Assembly: GCA_018895125.1 (NCBI GenBank) | Contig: JAHIOR010000042.1 | Span: 1-9,526 of the forward strand | Reading direction: 5' to 3' | Origin: Patescibacteria group bacterium | GTDB lineage: Bacteria; Patescibacteriota; Minisyncoccia; Minisyncoccales; GWA2-46-15 | Length of the DNA stretch: 9,526 nucleotides | Made by a program: the position numbers and the translations under genes | Part shown: piece after piece, positions 5,148-9,526 of the stretch | Layout: each line of letters starts with the position of its first letter | Position numbering within the stretch: the first letter of the stretch is position 1 | Notes under the pieces: generated by a model | What the model saw: only the letters and a program-made list of their open reading frames with translations | Told to the model about the DNA's origin: nothing | The model's database searches: none

Positions 5148-5489
5148 ATGTCCAGAAGCACAAAAAAAGGTCCTTATGTGGACGAAAGATTAGTCGCTAA
5201 ACTTAAGAATTTAAAATCCGGATCAAAGGATATTATTAAGACTTGGGCGAGGCGAAGCCAAATTGCTCCGGAAATGATTGGTTTTACCTTTGGAGTTCAT
5301 AACGGCAAGGAATTTATTCCCGTTTACATTACCGAAGACATGGTTGGTCATTATTTAGGCGAGTTTTCCTTGACAACAAAGTTTTCCAGACATGGCGGTA
5401 AAATGCAGCGGGATTTAGAATCAAAATCAGCTGAAAACGAAGCAGCTAAAGTCGGTGCTGTTAAAGCCGCAGAGAAAACAAAGAAATGA
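5148..5489 (+). CDS. rpsS: 30S ribosomal protein S19
   Basis: S19 binds 16S rRNA in the 30S head next to S13 and contacts the A-site region. The start is fixed by MSRSTKKGPYVDERLVAKL, matching the family N-terminus. Further family blocks are IIKTWARRSQIAPEMIGFTFGVHNGKEFIPVYITEDMVGHYLGEFSLT. The core ends near residue 90 with KFSRHGGKMQRD, and a tail of about 20 residues rich in Ala, Lys and Glu follows, giving 113 residues against 92 in E. coli. No Shine-Dalgarno sequence is present; a hairpin sits just upstream. The TGA overlaps the next start as ATGA, so translation of rplV is probably coupled. Confidence 0.98.
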   Translation: MSRSTKKGPYVDERLVAKLKNLKSGSKDIIKTWARRSQIAPEMIGFTFGVHNGKEFIPVYITEDMVGHYLGEFSLTTKFSRHGGKMQRDLESKSAENEAAKVGAVKAAEKTKK

Positions 5490-5998
5490 TTAAAGACGCG
5501 CAACAACAAGTTGTCGCCAAATTAAATGATTTAAGGATTGCGCCGCGCAAATTAAGATTGGTGGCTGATTTGGTTCGGGGTCAAGACGCTTTGACAGCTA
5601 AAACTAAACTCAGTTTTTTGGTTAAAAGAGGCGCCAGACCATTCTTAAAGCTTTTAGATTCTGCTTTGGCCAATGCTAGGAATAATTTCCAACTTGATGA
5701 AAAAGATTTATATTTGGCTAAAGTTTTGGTTGACGAAGGCCGCAAGCTGAAAAGGTGGCGACCTCGATCTAGAGGACAGGCATTTCCGATTCAAAAAAAG
5801 ACCTCACATTTGACAATTGTTTTAGAACCTAAAAAGGGCGCGCTTGGTTCCAAGCTTAAAAAGATTAAAAAGACAGAAATTAAAAAAGAAAGCCAGGAAA
5901 AAGCAAAGACAGCCAAGCCAAAGATAAAATCGGAAGCAGAAGCTTTGAAACCAAAATCAGTTCCAGGTTTAAAAAAGATTTTCAGAAGAAAAGTTTAG
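5486..5998 (+). CDS. rplV: 50S ribosomal protein L22 with lysine-rich C-terminal tail
   Basis: L22 lines the exit tunnel through a long beta-hairpin and exposes its globular part near the exit. The core covers about residues 8-114: LNDLRIAPRKLRLVADLVRG, LLDSALANARNN, then the hairpin region GRKLKRWRPRSRGQAFPIQKKTSHLTIVL. E. coli L22 ends at 110 residues; here a tail of about 56 residues follows, dominated by Lys, Glu and Ala, closing with GLKKIFRRKV. The ATG overlaps the rpsS stop as ATGA. It ends in TAG, 13 bp before rpsC. Together with the tail of L23 this adds much positive charge around the tunnel exit. No frameshift is visible and codon use in the tail looks like the core. Confidence 0.97.
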   Translation: MIKDAQQQVVAKLNDLRIAPRKLRLVADLVRGQDALTAKTKLSFLVKRGARPFLKLLDSALANARNNFQLDEKDLYLAKVLVDEGRKLKRWRPRSRGQAFPIQKKTSHLTIVLEPKKGALGSKLKKIKKTEIKKESQEKAKTAKPKIKSEAEALKPKSVPGLKKIFRRKV

Positions 5999-6011
5999 TT
6001 CTCGAATAAGT

Positions 6012-6674
6012 ATGACTCATAAAACCCATCCTAAAGTTTTAAGAATAAAGAGAATGGACGATTGGGAAAACCGTGGTTTTTACGGTAAGAAATTTCCCAA
6101 GCAGCTCGAACAAGACTTTTTCATAAGGAAGTTTCTTTTGAAAAAACTTGAAGAAGCGGCCGTTGATTCGGTTAAAATTGAGAGATTTCCTGCCAAGCTG
6201 AATATCATTATTAAAAGCGCCAGGCCGGGATTAATTATTGGTCGGGGTGGCAGCGGAGCTGAAGAATTGAAAAAAGAATTGAAAGGCAAGCTCATGGCTT
6301 TGCGCAAGAAGAGAAACGGAGTCAAGGTTCCTGAATTAAGGATTGAAATCCAGGAGATTAAAAACCCCTGGACTTCAGCTGCTCTAATTGGTCAGGCCAT
6401 TGCCAAGCAAGTTGTTAAAAGAGTTCCTTTCAGAAGGGTCATTAAGCAGTCTTTGGAAAACGTCATGGAGAATAAAGATATTAAAGGAGCTAAAATTGAA
6501 ATAGCAGGCCGTCTTGACGGTAATGAGATTGCCAGGAGAGAATGGCTGAAAAAGGGCCGGTTGCCGCGTCAAACTCTGAGAGCTGATATTGAATATGCCC
6601 ATACTTCAGCTTACTGTACTTACGGCACCATTGGCATTAAGGTTTGGCTTTACAAAGGAGATAAGTTTGATTAA
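6012..6674 (+). CDS. rpsC: 30S ribosomal protein S3
   Basis: S3 lies at the mRNA entry of the 30S subunit and contributes to mRNA unwinding. The protein has 220 residues (233 in E. coli). The N-terminus MTHKTHPKVLRIKRMDDWENRGFYGKK replaces the more usual MGQKVNPIGFRLG...W. The type II KH domain carries RPGLIIGRGGSGAEELKKEL with the GxxG loop at 77-80. FRRVIK at 140-145 holds the two Arg and the Lys equivalent to the E. coli helicase residues 131, 132 and 135. The C-terminal domain has KIEIAGRLDGNEIARREW, GRLPRQTLRADIEY and TYGTIGIKVWLYKG. No Shine-Dalgarno sequence precedes the ATG. It lies 13 bp after rplV and 3 bp before rplP. Confidence 0.98.
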   Translation: MTHKTHPKVLRIKRMDDWENRGFYGKKFPKQLEQDFFIRKFLLKKLEEAAVDSVKIERFPAKLNIIIKSARPGLIIGRGGSGAEELKKELKGKLMALRKKRNGVKVPELRIEIQEIKNPWTSAALIGQAIAKQVVKRVPFRRVIKQSLENVMENKDIKGAKIEIAGRLDGNEIARREWLKKGRLPRQTLRADIEYAHTSAYCTYGTIGIKVWLYKGDKFD

Positions 6675-6677
6675 ACA

Positions 6678-7085
6678 ATGCTATTACCAAAAAAAGTAAA
6701 ACATAGGAAGTGGCACAAGGGCAGGTCCCGGGGTATTGAAAACAGGGCTACAGAACTTAATTTTGGCGCTTTTGGATTAAAGAGTATGGGTACGGCCTGG
6801 ATTTCTAGCCGCCAAATTGAGGCAGCTCGCAGAGCCATTTTAAGATATTTTAAAAAAGGCGGTAAAATGTGGATTAGGATTTTTCCAGACAAGCCCGTGA
6901 CCAGTAAAGGACAGGAAGTGCCGTTAGGAGGAGGCAAGGGCGCAGTTGACCGTTATGTTTTTCCGATCAGGCCAGGTCGTCTTATTTTTGAGATTGACGG
7001 CATTACCGAAGAAGCAGCCAGAAAAGCTTTGAAAACTGCCGGTGATAAACTGCCGATTAAAACTAAATTTGTGAAAAAAGATTGA
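6678..7085 (+). CDS. rplP: 50S ribosomal protein L16
   Basis: L16 binds 23S rRNA near the A-site tRNA elbow and the central protuberance. The 135 residues match the family length (136). The start MLLPKKVKHRKWHKGRSRG corresponds to MLQPKRTKFRKMHKGRNRG. Further blocks are FGAFGLKSMGTAWISSRQIEAARRAI, KMWIRIFPDKPVT and KLPIKTKFVKKD. The loop around 80-88 reads EVPLGGGKG where E. coli has AVRMGKGKG, so the hydroxylated Arg81 of E. coli is Pro82 here. AAAGGAG at 6654-6660 lies 17 nt before the ATG, probably too far to act. The gene follows rpsC after 3 bp and ends in TGA. Confidence 0.98.
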   Translation: MLLPKKVKHRKWHKGRSRGIENRATELNFGAFGLKSMGTAWISSRQIEAARRAILRYFKKGGKMWIRIFPDKPVTSKGQEVPLGGGKGAVDRYVFPIRPGRLIFEIDGITEEAARKALKTAGDKLPIKTKFVKKD

Positions 7086-7119
7086 GTAAACTCGGTCGAA
7101 ATTAAAATGAAGTATTAAC

Positions 7120-7320
7120 ATGAAAGCAACTTTAAAAATAAAAGAATGGCAGCAGCTTTCGCCAGAAACCCTGAAAGTTAGCTTGAATCAGCTTAAAGAA
7201 AAGTTAATGTCCTTGCGGTTTTTGTCAGCTTCGGGTAAGTTAAAGAATGTTCGTGAAATGAATGAATTAAAAAAAGACGTTGCCAGAATTGCCACCATTT
7301 TAAAGCAAAAAAAACAATAG
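7120..7320 (+). CDS. rpmC: 50S ribosomal protein L29
   Basis: L29 is a small two-helix protein beside L23 at the peptide exit. The 66 residues fit the usual 60-70. The family pattern shows as SPETLKVSLNQLKEKLMSLRFLSASGKLKNVREMNELKKDVARIATIL, with the usual Leu-rich first helix, the S-G-L turn and the second helix with R-A near the end. The ATG at 7120 follows rplP by 34 bp without a good Shine-Dalgarno sequence. A three-codon mini-ORF (MKY, 7107-7118) ends one base before it, possibly by chance. The stop TAG is one base before the rpsQ ATG, so the two genes are probably coupled. Confidence 0.95.
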   Translation: MKATLKIKEWQQLSPETLKVSLNQLKEKLMSLRFLSASGKLKNVREMNELKKDVARIATILKQKKQ

Positions 7321-7321
7321 C

Positions 7322-7570
7322 ATGCCAAAGAGAAAATTAACAGGAATTGTCGTTTCCGATAAGATGTCAAAGACAGTCGTGATTAAGGTTCAAAGCCTGA
7401 GGTTTTATCCTAAATACAAAGCCAGATACAAAGTTTTTAAAAAATATCAGGCTCATGACGAGAATAATCTTTCCAAAGTAGGGGAAACAGTCACGATTGA
7501 AGAATGTCGGCCTCTTTCCAAAAACAAAAAATGGCGGGTCGTTTCTCAAAAAACGCCTAAAAAGAAATAA
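7322..7570 (+). CDS. rpsQ: 30S ribosomal protein S17
   Basis: S17 is an OB-fold primary binder of 16S rRNA in the lower body of the 30S subunit. The 82 residues match the family (84 in E. coli). Signature segments are KLTGIVVSDKMSKTVVIKV at the N-terminus, YPKYKARYKVFKKYQAHDENN in the middle and VGETVTIEECRPLSKNKKWRVV near the end. The start is one base after the rpmC stop and there is no Shine-Dalgarno sequence. It ends 2 bp before rplN, where E. coli has a spacer with the spc promoter; here the S10 and spc operons are joined without a gap. Confidence 0.98.
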   Translation: MPKRKLTGIVVSDKMSKTVVIKVQSLRFYPKYKARYKVFKKYQAHDENNLSKVGETVTIEECRPLSKNKKWRVVSQKTPKKK

Positions 7571-7572
7571 TC

Positions 7573-7944
7573 ATGATTCAATTACTAACCAATTTAAAAG
7601 TAGCTGATAACAGCGGCGCCAAAATAATTGAATGTATTCAGGTTAGAGGCGGCTCGAGAAGAAGGACCGGACAAATTGGCGATACTATTGTGGCTGTGGT
7701 TAAAGAAGCTGAACCGCGTCGGGTTGTTAAAAAGCACGACGTTATTAAAGCTGTGATTGTCAGGCAAAAAAAGTCTTTTGGTAGAAAAGACGGTAGTTAT
7801 ATTCGCTTTGATGAAAACGCCGCGGTGATTCTGGATGGAACCACCAAAGACCCAAAAGGCGGCCGAATCTTTGGTCCAATTCCCAGAGAATTAAAAGAAA
7901 GAGGCTATGATAAAATTGCCACTATGGCCGAAGAAATAGTTTAA
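7573..7944 (+). CDS. rplN: 50S ribosomal protein L14
   Basis: L14 lies at the subunit interface, contributes to intersubunit bridges and is the target of the silencing factor RsfS in other bacteria. The 123 residues equal the E. coli length. The start MIQLLTNLKVADNSGAKIIECIQV is the family N-terminus. Further blocks are GDTIVAVVKEAEPRRVVKKHDVIKAVIVRQKK, GSYIRFDENAAVIL and the end RIFGPIPRELKERGYDKIATMAEEIV. No insertion or deletion is apparent. It begins 2 bp after rpsQ and ends with TAA followed by a T-rich stretch and a GC-rich hairpin in the 49-bp gap to rplX. Confidence 0.99.
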   Translation: MIQLLTNLKVADNSGAKIIECIQVRGGSRRRTGQIGDTIVAVVKEAEPRRVVKKHDVIKAVIVRQKKSFGRKDGSYIRFDENAAVILDGTTKDPKGGRIFGPIPRELKERGYDKIATMAEEIV

Positions 7945-7945
7945 T
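7916..7945 (+). promoter_or_regulatory. Weak internal promoter candidate before rplX
   Basis: TTGCCA (7916-7921) and TTTAAT (7940-7945) each match the sigma70 consensus at 5 of 6 positions with an 18-bp spacer, at the very end of rplN. In AT-rich sequence such a pair can arise by chance, and half of it is coding. It is noted because the rplN/rplX gap is the largest after rplC. Confidence 0.2.
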
Positions 7946-7957
7946 TTTTCAGACTTT

Positions 7958-7981
7958 TATAGCGGGCGATAGCCCGATATA
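7958..7981 (+). promoter_or_regulatory. GC-rich hairpin between rplN and rplX
   Basis: CGGGC (7963-7967) pairs with GCCCG (7972-7976) around a GATA loop. The stem extends by TATA (7958-7961) with TATA (7978-7981) across one G/A mismatch. It ends 12 nt before the rplX ATG. No U-tract follows, so it is not a forward intrinsic terminator. It may be a processing or translational control element. Confidence 0.55.
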
Positions 7982-7993
7982 TCATTACATGCT

Positions 7994-8299
7994 ATGAAAA
8001 TAAAAAAAGGCGATTCAATCATTGTTGTTTCCGGAAAAGATAGGCTCAAAAAGGGCAAGGTTTTAAAGGTGTTTCCAAAGCAAGACAAAGTCTTAATTGA
8101 AGGTCTTAATTTAAGAAAAAAACACGTTAAGCCTAAGAAAAGTGGAGAAAAAGGAGAAACTATTCAGGTATCAGTGCCGATTAACGTTTCTAATGTTAAG
8201 CTGATCTGTCCCAGATGTAGCCAGCCAGCCAGGGTCGGTTGCAAAGTTGTCGGCAAGAACAAATTCAGAACTTGTAAAAAATGTTATCAAGAAATTTAA
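7994..8299 (+). CDS. rplX: 50S ribosomal protein L24 with zinc-ribbon-like cysteines
   Basis: L24 starts 50S assembly and stands at the peptide exit. The 101 residues match the family. The N-terminal KOW region reads MKIKKGDSIIVVSGKDRLKKGKVLKVFPKQDKVLIEGLNLRKKHVKP. The C-terminal part has two CxxC pairs, CPRC (72-75) and CKKC (94-97), in the place of the region that lacks cysteines in E. coli; many bacterial L24 proteins have them, and zinc binding is likely. The ATG at 7994 lies after the hairpin and has no Shine-Dalgarno sequence. An out-of-frame ATG at 7989 is not used by any plausible gene. It ends in TAA, 10 bp before the rplE ATG. Confidence 0.97.
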   Translation: MKIKKGDSIIVVSGKDRLKKGKVLKVFPKQDKVLIEGLNLRKKHVKPKKSGEKGETIQVSVPINVSNVKLICPRCSQPARVGCKVVGKNKFRTCKKCYQEI

Positions 8300-8309
8300 T
8301 TTAGATCAA

Positions 8310-8870
8310 ATGCTACGCTTTACCCAAAGGTATAAAAAAGAAGTGATTCCTGGAATGAAGGCAGCTTTTGGCTATAAGAATGACATGGCTGTGCCAATGA
8401 TTAACAAGGTGGTAGTTAATACTGGTTTTGGCAAGCAAGTAGCTGGGGTTTCTGGCGACGAACTGAAGAAATTTTCCCAAATAGTTTTAGAAGATTTGAC
8501 CATGATTTGCGGTCAAAAAGCAGTGTTGACATATTCTAAAAAATCAATTGCTTCTTTTAAATTAAGAAAGGGTATTGCTATTGGAGCTAAAGTAACCCTG
8601 AGAAAAAAGAAAATGCAAGATTTTATTGATAAACTGGTTTGGGTAGCTCTGCCAAGATCGAAAGATTTCCAGGGACTTAATGAAAGCAGTATTGATAAGA
8701 CTGGAAACTTAACCATTGGCGTTAAAGAACAAATCATTTTTCCCGAGGTATCTCCGGAAAACGTCAAAAGGATTTTCGGTCTGGAAATAGTTATTTCAAC
8801 TACAGCCCAAAACAAAGAAGAGGGAATTAAATTATTAAAATTACTAGGATTTCCGATTAAGTCTAAATAA
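8310..8870 (+). CDS. rplE: 50S ribosomal protein L5
   Basis: L5 binds 5S rRNA and the P-site tRNA elbow in the central protuberance. I place the start at ATG 8310, giving 186 residues (179 in E. coli): MLRFTQRYKKEVIPGMKAAFGYKN aligns with the E. coli start MAKLHDYYKDEV. The frame is open further upstream to a TTG at 8247, but that would overlap rplX by 53 bp and adds nothing like the family. Signature blocks are PMINKVVVNTGFG, GQKAVLTYSKKSIASFKLRKGIAIGAKVTLR, LPRSKDFQGL and GVKEQIIFPEVSPENVKRIFGLEIVISTTA. No Shine-Dalgarno sequence is present. In E. coli S8 represses the spc operon near this start; I see no clear copy of that site. Confidence 0.97.
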   Translation: MLRFTQRYKKEVIPGMKAAFGYKNDMAVPMINKVVVNTGFGKQVAGVSGDELKKFSQIVLEDLTMICGQKAVLTYSKKSIASFKLRKGIAIGAKVTLRKKKMQDFIDKLVWVALPRSKDFQGLNESSIDKTGNLTIGVKEQIIFPEVSPENVKRIFGLEIVISTTAQNKEEGIKLLKLLGFPIKSK

Positions 8871-8871
8871 C

Positions 8872-9057
8872 GTGGCTACTGAAGGACAAATCGCAAAATC
8901 AAATAGAAAACCAAAATTCTCAACCAGGATTGTCAGGCGCTGTTTTAGGTGCGGTCGAGCTAGAGGCTATATGGGAGATTTTGGCCTTTGCCGGATTTGT
9001 TTCAGGGAAGCCGCTTGCCGAGGAGAAATTCCTGGAGTTACAAAGAGTAGCTGGTAA
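8872..9057 (+). CDS. rpsN: 30S ribosomal protein S14, zinc-binding type (type Z)
   Basis: S14 binds 16S rRNA in the 30S head beside S3 and S10. The short 61-residue form with four cysteines is the zinc-dependent type: C24-x2-C27, then C40-x2-C43, in RRCFRCGRARGYMGDFGLCRICFRE, ending GEIPGVTKSSW as usual. It starts with GTG one base after the rplE stop; no ATG lies in frame before the cysteines other than the internal one at residue 34, so GTG is required. The tight spacing suggests translational coupling with rplE. No zinc-independent paralogue is in the window. A 20-bp AT-rich spacer separates it from rpsH. Confidence 0.97.
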   Translation: MATEGQIAKSNRKPKFSTRIVRRCFRCGRARGYMGDFGLCRICFREAACRGEIPGVTKSSW

Positions 9058-9077
9058 TGATAATATAATCTAAATAT

Positions 9078-9464
9078 ATGGATCCAGTCGCCCAAATGTT
9101 AAATGAGATGAAGAACGCTCAAGCGGTTTCAAAAGAAACGGTTTCTTTCAGCTATTCTAATTTTAAGCATGAGATTTTGAAGGTCTTGGAAAAATTTGAC
9201 TATATTTCAAAAGTTGAGAAAAAGGGCCGAGGGGTTAAAAAGGTTTTGGATGTCATCTTAAAGTACGAAGACGGTTTGCCAATGATTTCCAGCTTTAAGA
9301 AAGTTTCCAAACCCAGTCAAAGGACTTATTCTCCAACTAGTAAGATTAAATCAACCAAGGGTGGCCGAGGGATTGTGATTGTGTCTACTTCAAAGGGAGT
9401 GATGCCGGGATTTTTAGCCAAGAAGAATAATTTAGGCGGCGAAGTAATTTGTGAAATTTGGTAA
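9078..9464 (+). CDS. rpsH: 30S ribosomal protein S8
   Basis: S8 is a primary 16S rRNA-binding protein in the 30S body and the autoregulator of the spc operon in E. coli. The 128 residues match the family (130). MDPVAQMLNEMKNAQAVSKETV corresponds to the family start with DPIADMLTRIRNGQ. The middle is LKVLEKFDYISKVEKKGRG. The C-terminal signature reads GGRGIVIVSTSKGVMPGFLAKKNNLGGEVICEIW, with the STSKG RNA-binding motif intact. The ATG has no Shine-Dalgarno sequence and lies in an AT-rich spacer. It ends in TAA, 14 bp before rplF. Confidence 0.98.
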   Translation: MDPVAQMLNEMKNAQAVSKETVSFSYSNFKHEILKVLEKFDYISKVEKKGRGVKKVLDVILKYEDGLPMISSFKKVSKPSQRTYSPTSKIKSTKGGRGIVIVSTSKGVMPGFLAKKNNLGGEVICEIW

Positions 9465-9478
9465 GTTAAAATAAAACT

Positions 9479-9526
9479 ATGTCACGCATTGGGAAAAAAC
9501 CAATTATAATTCCAGCAGAAGTTAAC
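9479..9526 (+). CDS. rplF: 50S ribosomal protein L6, N-terminal fragment (cut by window end)
   Basis: Sixteen codons are visible from ATG 9479: MSRIGKKPIIIPAEVN. This matches the family start MSRIGKKPI-x-IP-x-GV, and L6 is the expected gene after rpsH in the spc operon. L6 lies near the factor-binding site of the 50S subunit. The rest is outside the window, so integrity cannot be judged. TAAG at 9462-9465 is at most a weak ribosome-binding hint. Confidence 0.93.
   Translation, partial: MSRIGKKPIIIPAEVN

Noticed and set aside
4951..5193. Forward ORF of 80 codons across the end of rplB and start of rpsS
   Set aside because: It is out of frame with two highly conserved ribosomal genes and has no recognisable motif.
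6654..6660. AAAGGAG as the Shine-Dalgarno of rplP
   Set aside because: It is 17 nt from the ATG and lies within the Lys-Gly codons of rpsC, too far for normal function.
7107..7118. Three-codon MKY mini-ORF ending one base before rpmC
   Set aside because: Such a short ORF is expected by chance in an AT-rich spacer, and there is no support for leader-peptide control.
8247..8309. Upstream TTG start extending rplE by 21 codons
   Set aside because: It would overlap rplX by 53 bp and adds residues that do not resemble L5. ATG 8310 matches the family start.
9038..9069. TATAAT at 9064-9069 before rpsH as a promoter
   Set aside because: The nearest -35-like sequence (TTACAA) is 20 bp away and weak. 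The spacer is only AT-rich.

Overview
The window is a stretch of the universal bacterial ribosomal-protein super-operon, entirely on the + strand. In order it holds the 3' end of fusA, then tuf, rpsJ, rplC, rplD, rplW, rplB, rpsS, rplV, rpsC, rplP, rpmC, rpsQ, rplN, rplX, rplE, rpsN and rpsH, and the first codons of rplF. This is the str -> S10 -> spc order fused into one block. There is no tRNA, rRNA, CRISPR array or insertion sequence, and no stretch over 300 bases lacks a gene. I see no new defence or mobile system. The unusual content is in the short intergenic segments and in a few protein termini.

Organism (inference): a bacterium using UGA as a stop (tuf, rplD, rpsS and rplP end in TGA), so not a code-25 Gracilibacteria/Absconditabacteria type. 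Almost no gene has a Shine-Dalgarno sequence. Several ribosomal proteins carry lysine-rich tails (L23 N-terminus, L22 and S19 C-termini), L2 lacks its usual N-terminus, and S14 is the short zinc-binding form. I favour a Patescibacteria/CPR member, perhaps Parcubacteria-like, but no diagnostic marker in the window proves this.

Layout. (1) 1-738: the end of EF-G, then a gap with two tandem sigma70-like promoters made by a local duplication and a leader hairpin before tuf. (2) 739-2069: EF-Tu, followed by a 33-bp tandem repeat that begins on the last tuf codon and keeps an ATGA-coupled 38-codon ORF open. (3) 2070-2584: S10, then the largest gap of the window (164 bp) with a candidate promoter, an intrinsic terminator or attenuator, and four ATCAG blocks spaced 10, 9 and 10 bp. 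This looks like the true boundary between a tuf-rpsJ transcript and the long ribosomal operon starting at rplC. (4) 2585-7944: rplC to rplN packed tightly, with two ATGA overlaps (rplD/rplW, rpsS/rplV), a 10-bp hairpin across the rplC stop codon and another before rpsS. (5) 7945-9526: the spc part (L24, L5, S14, S8, start of L6), with a GC-rich hairpin before rplX.

Functionally, the two elongation factors (EF-G, EF-Tu) are encoded beside the proteins that build the 30S head (S3, S10, S14, S19), the 30S body (S8, S17) and the 50S core, peptidyl-transferase surroundings and exit tunnel (L2, L3, L4, L5, L14, L16, L22, L23, L24, L29). They can therefore be co-regulated with growth.
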